This document shows positions 1 through 6,040 of a stretch of 7,802 nt of DNA, in pieces. Source of the stretch: Desulfamplus sp. Its GTDB lineage: Bacteria; Desulfobacterota; Desulfobacteria; Desulfobacterales; Desulfobacteraceae. The stretch lies in contig JADFXA010000095.1 in NCBI GenBank assembly GCA_015233755.1, forward strand, positions 1-7,802, written 5' to 3'. Under the pieces are notes generated by a model. The model did not search any database. It saw only the letters and a list, made by a program, of their open reading frames with translations, and was not told the DNA's origin. A program made the translations under genes and the position numbers. How positions within the stretch are numbered: position 1 is the first letter of the stretch; every line of letters begins with the position of its first letter.

Positions 1-1659
1 AATGTTAGTCGTACGCTGACCAGTGTTAATAGAACTCTTGCAAGTGTTAGTAGCTTTGATCTTGCTTCAGTTCTTAAAGCCTCGCATGCAATTGCAGAAG
101 AGAGAACTCTTGAGACTCTGCTTGGAAAAATTATGGACATTATAAATCAGAATTCAGGGTCTCAACGTGGTATTCTTCTCTTAAAAAAAGGGAATAAACT
201 TACTATTGAAGCTCAAAGTGGAGTCGGAGAGATAATAATTGATAACAGCTATCCTGAATCTGTAGTAAATTATGTTCAACATACGTTATCGCCTCGTATG
301 TTGAATATGCCATCGGCTAATAAAGAGTTTGCACGAGACCCATATATTGCAAGGGTAAATCCTCAATCTTTGCTCTCTTTACCAATTGTCTATAAAGGGG
401 AACTACTTGGAATCTTATATTTAGAAAACAGAAATAGCCAAAATGTCTATTCAGACGAGCGCATTGAAATATTAAAACTTCTATCCAATCAGGCTGCTAT
501 ATCAATTGTCCATGCACGCCTTTACCAACAAGTAGTTGATCACGCATCACTCTTGGAAAAAAGAGTAGAAGAAAGAACTGCTGAACTTAATCGATCTAAT
601 GAGGTATTACAAAAAACGCTTGATGATCTTCATGCTGCTCAAGCACATTTAGTTCAACAAGAGAAGATGGCAGCATTAGGGCAGCTTATTGCAGGTGTTG
701 CACACGAGATCAATACTCCACTTGGTGCTATAAATACAAGTGCTGGCAATATTACGAGAGCCATTAGTAATACTTTAATTCAACTCCCTTTAATATATCG
801 TATATTATCCTCTACACAAGAGAGCCTCTTTAATGAACTTATAAAGCAGATAGAGAATAATCGTCAGCTACTTACAAGCAGAGAAGAGCGGCAGATTGTC
901 CGTAAAATGTCTCAAGAGTTAAGCGATTCAGGTGTTCAAAATGGCAGAGAGGTAGCTTCTTTATTTGTCCAATTAAGAATTTATGACAATCCTCTTAGAT
1001 TTAAGCCACTTATAGAACATGAACAGAGTAGTAATATTTTTAATATGGCTTACAATATTGCCACTATTGTCTCTCATAGTAGAAATATCCATACAGCAGT
1101 AGAGCGTGCATCTAAAATAGTGTTTGCCCTAAAATCATTTACCCATTTTGATCGCCATGGAGTAAAAATTGAGGCTGATATCAAAGATGGATTAGAATCG
1201 GTATTGACAATTTATCATAATCACATTAAGCAAGGAGTAGAGTTGATTCGTGATTATAATGAGATACCTAAAATGCCATGTTACCCTGATGAGTTGAATC
1301 AAGTCTGGATAAACCTTATTCACAATGCTCTTCAGGCAATGCGATATAAGGGAACCTTAACGGTAGGAATTAAAATCAACGATCCACATATCCAACATGT
1401 AGAAAAAGAGTCTCAAGATCTCTTCAAAGAGTATCCTAAGTCTGTTTTAGTTACTATTCAAGATACAGGTTGTGGTATTCCTAACGATATTCAGCACAGA
1501 ATTTTTGAACCTTTTTTCACAACTAAACCTGCTGGCGAAGGGAGCGGTCTTGGTCTTGATATTGTCAAAAGGATTGTCGAAAAACATGGAGGTACAATTA
1601 ACATTGACTCCAAAGAGCATAAAGGAACTGTTTGTAAAGTATCAATTCCAATGGCTTAA
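1..1659 (+). CDS. Sensor histidine kinase, C-terminal part of a larger multidomain protein (GAF - coiled coil - HisKA - HATPase)
   Basis: The frame is open from base 1 with no convincing start, so this is the last 552 residues of a longer protein; the ATG at 133 lies inside the first helix of the GAF domain and is not the start. Numbering from base 1: a linker with FDLASVLKASHAI, a GAF domain about residues 33-180, a coiled coil about 183-222 (VEERTAEL), the H-box HEINTPLG with phosphoacceptor His235, then an HATPase_c domain with N-box NLIHNAL (Asn442), G1 box DTGCGIP (488-494), F-box FEPFFTTKP and G2 box GLGL (516-519). It should autophosphorylate His235 in response to a GAF-sensed or upstream signal. 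From remembered relatives, this linker-GAF-kinase arrangement is typical of the C-terminus of trifunctional Ser/Thr kinase / AAA ATPase / histidine kinase proteins, so the missing part may carry those domains (inference). The response regulator that follows is the likely partner. Histidine kinase identity is certain; the full architecture is not. Confidence 0.95.
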   Translation, partial: NVSRTLTSVNRTLASVSSFDLASVLKASHAIAEERTLETLLGKIMDIINQNSGSQRGILLLKKGNKLTIEAQSGVGEIIIDNSYPESVVNYVQHTLSPRMLNMPSANKEFARDPYIARVNPQSLLSLPIVYKGELLGILYLENRNSQNVYSDERIEILKLLSNQAAISIVHARLYQQVVDHASLLEKRVEERTAELNRSNEVLQKTLDDLHAAQAHLVQQEKMAALGQLIAGVAHEINTPLGAINTSAGNITRAISNTLIQLPLIYRILSSTQESLFNELIKQIENNRQLLTSREERQIVRKMSQELSDSGVQNGREVASLFVQLRIYDNPLRFKPLIEHEQSSNIFNMAYNIATIVSHSRNIHTAVERASKIVFALKSFTHFDRHGVKIEADIKDGLESVLTIYHNHIKQGVELIRDYNEIPKMPCYPDELNQVWINLIHNALQAMRYKGTLTVGIKINDPHIQHVEKESQDLFKEYPKSVLVTIQDTGCGIPNDIQHRIFEPFFTTKPAGEGSGLGLDIVKRIVEKHGGTINIDSKEHKGTVCKVSIPMA

Positions 1660-1684
1660 ATCTAATCTTTTTTTCAAAAGATAG

Positions 1685-1715
1685 TTGACCTTCTGTAAAA
1701 ACAATTTTCTATACA
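1685..1715 (+). promoter_or_regulatory. Possible promoter for the REC-GGDEF gene
   Basis: TTGACC (1685-1690) and TATACA (1710-1715) resemble -35 and -10 hexamers, but the spacer is 19 bases, longer than the optimal 17. It lies 26 bases after the kinase stop codon and would give a leader that contains the inverted repeat at 1747-1768. The gene could equally be read through from the kinase, since no clear terminator lies between them. Confidence 0.25.
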
Positions 1716-1746
1716 TTAAAATCAAGGGGTCAATTGAAGTTTTGCA

Positions 1747-1768
1747 ATAACTCTAATTTTAGAGTTAT
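1747..1768. repeat. Inverted repeat just upstream of the REC-GGDEF ribosome binding site
   Basis: Arms ATAACTCTAA (1747-1756) and TTAGAGTTAT (1759-1768) are perfect reverse complements with two bases between them (realistically a 9-bp stem with a 4-base loop). The element ends 9 bases before the AGGAG at 1778-1782. It could be an operator for a dimeric regulator or a leader hairpin that affects translation. It has no following T-run, so it is not an obvious terminator. Confidence 0.6.
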
Positions 1769-1777
1769 CTCGTCAAT

Positions 1778-1782
1778 AGGAG
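1778..1782 (+). promoter_or_regulatory. Ribosome binding site that sets the start of the REC-GGDEF gene
   Basis: AGGAG followed by five A residues precedes the ATG at 1788. The same frame is open upstream to a TTG at 1734, but that start would add 18 residues unlike any receiver domain and would run through the inverted repeat. Starting at 1788 gives MNKKGVILFVDDE, a normal receiver N-terminus. Confidence 0.8.
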
Positions 1783-1787
1783 AAAAA

Positions 1788-2825
1788 ATGAATAAAAAAG
1801 GTGTTATTCTTTTTGTAGATGATGAAAATACTGTTTTGAATTCACTCAGAACTCTTTTGCACCAGAGATTTGAGGGGAAAATAATGATTGAAATTGCAGA
1901 GAGTGGTGAAGAAGCACTTGAGATAATTGATGAAATTATAGATGACGGATTAGAGCTTCAAGCATTGGTAGCAGATTACATTATGCCAGGTATGAAAGGC
2001 GATGAACTATTAGTAAATGTCCACGAACGTTTTCCAGAAGTACGTAAAATCCTACTAACTGGGCAAAGTGATTTAGCAGGTGTTAAGAGGGCAATAAATG
2101 ATGCATCTTTGTACCGTTTTATAGAAAAGCCTTGGCGGGATGATGATTTGCTTCTAACTGTCCAAAGTGCATTACAAGCCTATCGTCAAGATCAAGAGAT
2201 TGCACGAAAGAATGAAGAGCTCTCTCTTGTAAACGAAGAGCTTAAAAGAGTAAACGAAGAGCTTATGACCATGAACGAAGAGCTTGAAAATAAGGTGAAC
2301 GAGCGAACAAGAGAGCTTAGAGAGAAGAACAGGGAGCTTGAGCTTCTTGCAATAACAGATCGTTTAACAGGTATCTGCAATAGACTTAAACTTGATGAAG
2401 TTTTTGAGCATGAACGAGTAAGATCAGAGCGATATGGTCTTGATTTCTCTGTAATTCTTATGGACATTGATCACTTTAAAAGAGTTAATGATACACATGG
2501 GCATCAAGTTGGTGATACAGTCCTCGTTGAGATATCCCATATTTTGATGGAATATCTAAGAAAAGTTGATGTTCCAGGACGATGGGGTGGTGAAGAGTTT
2601 TTGGTTATCTGTCCTGAAACCAATGGAGATAACGCATGTTTTATAGCAGAAAAGTTACGGTTTACAATTTCCTCTTTTAATTTTTCTGTAGTTAATAAAA
2701 TTACAGCAAGTTTTGGTGTTACTGCCTATCGGAGTGGAGATGATGTAAAGACTATGATGGCTCGCGCAGACGCTGCGTTGTACCGTGCAAAAGAGAATGG
2801 ACGCAATAGAGTTGAATATATATAA
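1788..2825 (+). CDS. Response regulator with diguanylate cyclase output (REC-coiled coil-GGDEF)
   Basis: This 345-residue cytoplasmic regulator should convert two GTP to cyclic di-GMP when phosphorylated. The receiver domain covers about residues 5-130: acidic pair Asp11/Asp12, phosphoacceptor Asp63 in VADYIMPG, Thr91 in LLTG and Lys114 in EKPW. A long heptad coiled coil follows (about 137-188). The GGDEF domain (about 189-345) has the metal-binding Asp226 in MDIDHFK, the substrate region NDTHGHQVGD, and the active-site GGEEF at 267-271, all intact. The RxxD inhibitory site (Arg258-Asp261) is present at the usual five-residue distance, so product feedback inhibition is expected. No HD-GYP or EAL domain follows. 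The kinase gene ends 128 bases upstream on the same strand, which suggests a cognate two-component pair (inference). The function call is firm; the input signal is unknown. Confidence 0.95.
   Translation: MNKKGVILFVDDENTVLNSLRTLLHQRFEGKIMIEIAESGEEALEIIDEIIDDGLELQALVADYIMPGMKGDELLVNVHERFPEVRKILLTGQSDLAGVKRAINDASLYRFIEKPWRDDDLLLTVQSALQAYRQDQEIARKNEELSLVNEELKRVNEELMTMNEELENKVNERTRELREKNRELELLAITDRLTGICNRLKLDEVFEHERVRSERYGLDFSVILMDIDHFKRVNDTHGHQVGDTVLVEISHILMEYLRKVDVPGRWGGEEFLVICPETNGDNACFIAEKLRFTISSFNFSVVNKITASFGVTAYRSGDDVKTMMARADAALYRAKENGRNRVEYI
2211..2294 (+). repeat. Four in-phase 21-base repeats encoding NEEL heptads
   Basis: Units begin at 2211, 2232, 2253 and 2274, each opening with aaYgaagagct and encoding NEELxxx (residues 142-169). 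They form an exact heptad register in the helix between the receiver and the GGDEF domain. The helix then runs into VNERTREL. The nucleotide similarity between units suggests growth by tandem duplication, which would change linker length in whole-heptad steps. Confidence 0.8.
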
Positions 2826-2843
2826 ACTTTTGAAAGCATATTT

Positions 2844-2880
2844 ATTTGGAGTACTAACTATCTCCCATTGTTATCCAAAT
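2844..2880. terminator. Weak hairpin between convergent genes, possible bidirectional terminator
   Basis: ATTTGGA (2844-2850) pairs with TCCAAAT (2874-2880), and after a 4-base bulge TAAC (2855-2858) pairs with GTTA (2870-2873), leaving an 11-base loop. It sits between the stop of the REC-GGDEF gene at 2825 and the end of the converging acyltransferase at 2914. There is no adjacent T-run; the nearest is a T6 at 2894-2899. The position fits a terminator, the structure only partly. Confidence 0.3.
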
Positions 2881-2913
2881 TAAGAATTAAAGATTTTTTA
2901 ACGGAGGAGTTTT

Positions 2914-3636
2914 TCAATCACTTTTCATAGGCATAATCAAATTGCGCAGCCAACCTATAATACTATTTCCTTTAAGTAACTCTTTTTCTTGAATATCAAG
3001 ATTCATATTAATAAGATCACTATCACCAAATCTATCCTTGCGAGTGGTTATTTTACGGTTAGGATCAAGCATTTTTACAACTTTTGCTGGATTACCTACA
3101 GCAATTGAATTTGGCGGAATGTTGTTTGATACAACCGCTCCTGCCCCTATAATGCTATTCTCTCCTATGTTTACTCCTTTACATATAATAGCACTATCAC
3201 CAATCCATACATTGTTCTCAAGTTTTACAGGATATGCAATGTCAGGTGGCAGACTTCTATCATAAATTCCATGCCAATCTGAGTCTGTAATATAGGCATT
3301 GCTTGCAATCATACAGTTATCGCTAATAATAATCTGGCTTGCCGCACTTATTCTAACACCTGGTGATATAAGAACATGGTCTCCAATAACTATTCCCGCA
3401 ATATCTTTTTTGTCTGACCAGACAGTTAGACGGGTTTTTTTATCTGAGGAGGCCAAAAGTGTTATGTTATCTCCAATGGTAACTGGTCCTCCAAAGATCT
3501 CAATATACCAAGGTTTTACAATATATGAATTTTTGCCAAGACTCTCAAGCTGCGGCTTTAAAAAGTGGTTGACATAAAGTTTCAAGAATCTAAACCATAT
3601 TTTTTTTATAAAGTATGGTCGGTGGTCTCGTCTCAT
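2914..3636 (-). CDS. Left-handed beta-helix (hexapeptide repeat) O-acyltransferase
   Basis: This 240-residue protein has the hexapeptide-repeat pattern of the LbetaH acyltransferases over about residues 50-190, for example VTIGDN, IVIGDHVLISPGV, NVWIGDSAIICKGVNIGENS and IIGAGAVVSNNIPPNSIAVG, ending in the family signature GNPAKVV. His122 in DSDWHG is the probable catalytic base, by analogy with maltose and galactoside acetyltransferases. A basic N-terminus and a C-terminal extension of about 50 residues with a hydrophobic patch (IIGWLRNLIM) flank the helix. Such enzymes usually move an acetyl group from acetyl-CoA to a sugar hydroxyl; substrate here is unknown. Its ATG overlaps the stop of the upstream toroid gene as ATGA, with AGGA 8 bases upstream (3645-3648), so the two are almost certainly co-transcribed and translationally coupled. 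Identity as an acyltransferase is secure, substrate is not. Confidence 0.88.
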   Translation of the reverse strand: MRRDHRPYFIKKIWFRFLKLYVNHFLKPQLESLGKNSYIVKPWYIEIFGGPVTIGDNITLLASSDKKTRLTVWSDKKDIAGIVIGDHVLISPGVRISAASQIIISDNCMIASNAYITDSDWHGIYDRSLPPDIAYPVKLENNVWIGDSAIICKGVNIGENSIIGAGAVVSNNIPPNSIAVGNPAKVVKMLDPNRKITTRKDRFGDSDLINMNLDIQEKELLKGNSIIGWLRNLIMPMKSD

Positions 3637-4700
3637 TTTTCTAATCCTTTAAAGCGGAATCCATCCCATGAGTCATGGTTGAAAAGATTTGATGCAGGTG
3701 TTAGATCATAGAGTGAATCTGCTGCCATCAGCACAACAGCGTTTGTCCATGAAATTTTCTCTTCTGGCCATATCACCATATCAGGAAAAGTATATCCGCA
3801 CCAAAATGTACCATCATCATAAATTCTCTCTTGTATCCATGAAAATACGATCTTTGCAAGTTTACTATTTCCCATAGCTGACAAGGCAATTACAAACTCT
3901 GATGTTTCTGCCATAGTTATCCAAGGTCGATCTGAGACGCAGCGGACACCTTGCCCATCAACAACATATTTTCTCCAATATTTTTCTAATCTTTTTGTTG
4001 CTGCATCACCGGTTAAAGCACCCGATAGAATAGGATAAAACCAATACATAGAAAATCGTGATTTGCTAATATTATATATATGGATATTGTCTCTTATAGT
4101 TCGCCCAAGTTTCTCAAAAGCAATCTCCCAACGGGTCATTTTTATACCAAGTAGATGAGCTATAGATAATGCACACTTTAAACTCATATATATTGAGCTT
4201 GAACCAGTAAGAAGTGCCATTGGATCTATGTTGCCTTGAGGACTTTTTGCCCAATAAATTTCACCTCTTTCGGTTTGTAGACTGATTGCAAAATCAACTC
4301 CTTTTTGGACTGATTGCCACATGTTTTTAAGAAAAGCTCTACTATTTCTATCCATTTTACCCCACCTTATAAGCCATGTATGAAATACGCCTGTGGCAAT
4401 ATAGGCGGACATGTTAGTCTCCATCGTTCTATCTTCTGGAACACCTTTGATATAAGATGAGAACCATGAACCATTTTCGTTTTGATTTTTAACCATCCAT
4501 TCAAAAGCACGTTCAGACTCTTTAAAAAAACCTCCAATATTCAAACCCATTGCAGATTCCACCAAATCCCATGGATCAGTCTTTCCATCTTCGTGCCACG
4601 GAATTTCTCCTGAATTATATTGAAGACCTGCTATCATACCTGACAGTATTTCAATATTCAGGGTTGGTGAGGGTTGAAGTTCAAGGTTTTTCATATCCAT
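3633..4700 (-). CDS. Uncharacterised alpha/alpha-toroid protein with QW-like repeats (prenyltransferase-like)
   Basis: The 355-residue product has no signal peptide and no clear membrane segment. Several stretches match the QW pattern of terpenoid cyclases and protein prenyltransferases (aromatic-rich helix, Gln, Gly, Trp): around Gln27-Gly31-Trp35, Gln73-Gly77-Trp79 (the best, AFEWMVKNQNENGSW), Gln142-Gly146-Trp150 and Gln290-Gly297-Trp300. This predicts an alpha/alpha barrel. Other notable blocks are DPWDLVESAMGL (42-53), LLTGSSSIYMSLKCA (163-177), KSRFSMYWFYPIL (213-225), GVRCVSDRPW (251-260) and AETSEFV (264-270). I recall similar proteins, also in actinobacteria, annotated only as prenyltransferase or phenyltransferase domain proteins near sugar-transfer genes; the DDXXD or DCTAE motifs of true cyclases are absent. 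A glycan-active role in the same fold is an alternative. The start at 4700 has AAGGAG 10 bases upstream (4711-4716); an in-frame ATG two codons later is more distant. It is first in an operon with the acyltransferase. Confidence 0.8.
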   Translation of the reverse strand: MDMKNLELQPSPTLNIEILSGMIAGLQYNSGEIPWHEDGKTDPWDLVESAMGLNIGGFFKESERAFEWMVKNQNENGSWFSSYIKGVPEDRTMETNMSAYIATGVFHTWLIRWGKMDRNSRAFLKNMWQSVQKGVDFAISLQTERGEIYWAKSPQGNIDPMALLTGSSSIYMSLKCALSIAHLLGIKMTRWEIAFEKLGRTIRDNIHIYNISKSRFSMYWFYPILSGALTGDAATKRLEKYWRKYVVDGQGVRCVSDRPWITMAETSEFVIALSAMGNSKLAKIVFSWIQERIYDDGTFWCGYTFPDMVIWPEEKISWTNAVVLMAADSLYDLTPASNLFNHDSWDGFRFKGLEK

Positions 4701-4741
4701 GCCAAAATTTCTCCTTAAATAGGGGTTATATAGATTTAAAA

Positions 4742-4770
4742 ATTAGCAACGTCTTTATATTACATGTCAA
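4742..4770 (-). promoter_or_regulatory. Probable promoter of the toroid-acyltransferase operon
   Basis: Read on the minus strand, a perfect -35 TTGACA (4770-4765) is followed after 17 bases by GCTAAT (4747-4742), four of six matches to the -10 consensus. Transcription would start near 4735, leaving a leader of about 35 bases that includes the AAGGAG of the first gene. The rest of the divergent gap up to 4958 is AT-rich; I found no equally good promoter there for the channel gene. A TTGAGA/TTTAAT pair (4907-4932) has only a 14-base spacer. Confidence 0.5.
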
Positions 4771-4958
4771 TGGCTTTTAATTTTACAATTTAACTGTGCA
4801 AGTTATTGTGTAGTTAAATACAATATTCTTAAATCGTTTTTTTAATTAGAATTGCTTCAAAATTGAGCTTTACTATCAAAATATAGGCCTAATGGCAAGT
4901 TAGTGATTGAGAAAATTCACTTGATTTTTAATCTACCTAAGGTTAGAGAATTGTAATT

Positions 4959-5960
4959 ATGGATAAATTAAAACAACTCATAATTTCGATATTAGCCTCA
5001 TTTTTAATTTTATTTGTCGGAACCGCTGGTTACATGCTTATTGAAAAATGGGATTTTATGGATTCCATTTACATGACAGTTTTAACACTTGGATCCGTGG
5101 GGTATGGTGAGGTGCATCCTCTAAGCGTTAACGGGCGTATTTTCACAATTTTCCTCATAATTTCAGGTATGAGTTTAGTTATGTATCTTGCTGGTTTGGT
5201 TGTGCAATTTGTTGTTGAAGGAGAGATGAGAAGTATCCTTGGGAGAAGAAAATTGGATAAAAATATCAGCAGTTTAAGGGGACATTACATAGTTTGTGGA
5301 TATGGTAGAATTGGAAGGACCCTTTGCAATCAGATAAAAGAGCAAAATTCAGAAGTTGTTGTGATAGAGAAGAGTGAAGAGCTTTTACCTGTTCTTGAAA
5401 AGGATAAAATACTTTATATACATGGCGATGCTTCTAATGAATCTATTCTTATAAAAGCTGGGATAGAGAACGCAAAAACATTAGTTGCTGTTCTTGCAAC
5501 CGATGCTGATAATGTATTTCTTGTTTTAACTGTGCGTCAATTAAATCCTAATATCTATATTATGGCAAGAGCAGGAAGTGATAACGTAAAAGGCAAGCTC
5601 ATTGCTGCTGGGGCAAACCGAGTAGAGTCTCCTTATGAGGTTGGAGCAGTATCTATGGCTTTAAAGCTGTTACAGCCAAGCGTCAGCAACTTTCTTGATA
5701 TTGCACTCTCTCGGAAACAAAAAGATATTCAGATCGAAGAGGTTACAATATCTCCCAAATCAAAGATAATTAATGTCATGCTTAAAGATTCTGGAATACG
5801 AAAAAATTATAACATAATTATAATTGCAATAAATAAAAAAGGCGGGGAGATGATATTTAATCCATCCTTTGAAACATTTATGGAGGCAGGAGATACTATT
5901 ATTGCTATGGGACAAGTAATTAATCTAAAGAAATTTAATGATGAGTTAAATCCTCAATAG
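4959..5960 (+). CDS. Two-TM potassium channel with cytoplasmic RCK (TrkA-N/TrkA-C) domains
   Basis: At 333 residues it is close to the MthK-type channel (about 336). Order: TM1 about 7-28, pore helix about 34-45, selectivity filter SVGYG (46-50), TM2 about 60-86, an RCK_N Rossmann domain from about 107 with GYGRIG (114-119) and Glu137 at the end of beta-2, then an RCK_C domain about 255-333. It should form a tetrameric K+ pore in the inner membrane gated by a ring of ligand-binding RCK domains. The MthK Ca2+ ligands (Asp184, Glu210, Glu212, from memory) align by eye with Val178, Arg204 and Gly206, so Ca2+ gating at that site is unlikely; the ARA motif at 203-205 is more like nucleotide-binding TrkA/Kef domains. 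The start has only a weak ribosome site (AAGG at 4939-4942). It is a single gene, divergent from the toroid operon and convergent with the cyclo-ligase. Confidence 0.93.
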   Translation: MDKLKQLIISILASFLILFVGTAGYMLIEKWDFMDSIYMTVLTLGSVGYGEVHPLSVNGRIFTIFLIISGMSLVMYLAGLVVQFVVEGEMRSILGRRKLDKNISSLRGHYIVCGYGRIGRTLCNQIKEQNSEVVVIEKSEELLPVLEKDKILYIHGDASNESILIKAGIENAKTLVAVLATDADNVFLVLTVRQLNPNIYIMARAGSDNVKGKLIAAGANRVESPYEVGAVSMALKLLQPSVSNFLDIALSRKQKDIQIEEVTISPKSKIINVMLKDSGIRKNYNIIIIAINKKGGEMIFNPSFETFMEAGDTIIAMGQVINLKKFNDELNPQ

Positions 5961-5973
5961 ATAAGAGTGTTAA

Positions 5974-6006
5974 AGATTTGACAGCTTTCAAAAAGTTGTC
6001 AAATCT
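5974..6006. terminator. Strong hairpin between convergent channel and cyclo-ligase genes
   Basis: AGATTTGACAGCTTT (5974-5988) pairs with AAAGTTGTCAAATCT (5992-6006) over 15 positions with one G-T wobble and a 3-base loop. It begins 14 bases after the channel stop and lies 35 bases from the end of the converging gene, the usual place for a bidirectional terminator. Neither side has a clean T-run (TATATAAT follows on the plus strand), so it may act as an RNA 3'-end stabiliser or need Rho. Confidence 0.55.
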
Positions 6007-6040
6007 ATATAATCCGTAAAAGTTATAGATAGAACTATTT

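Noticed and set aside
133..135. ATG as the start of the histidine kinase
   Set aside because: The frame is open to base 1 and the residues before 133 (FDLASVLKASHAI onward) belong to the conserved linker and first GAF helix, so the gene starts left of the window.
1665..1682. ATCTTTT/AAAAGAT hairpin as a terminator of the kinase gene
   Set aside because: Only seven mostly A-T pairs and no T-run after the stem; too weak to call.
1734..1787. TTG-initiated 18-residue extension of the REC-GGDEF protein
   Set aside because: It has no ribosome site, crosses the inverted repeat, and precedes a standard receiver N-terminus that has its own AGGAG at ideal spacing.
2192..2467. Serine-rich open frame on the minus strand inside the REC-GGDEF gene
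   Set aside because: Its composition is the complement of the GAA/GAG/CTT-rich heptad repeats; a shadow without a ribosome site or recognisable domain.
2903..2909. GGAGGAG on the plus strand as a ribosome site for another gene
   Set aside because: No start codon at a suitable distance and no open coding frame follows; it lies at the end of the opposite-strand acyltransferase.
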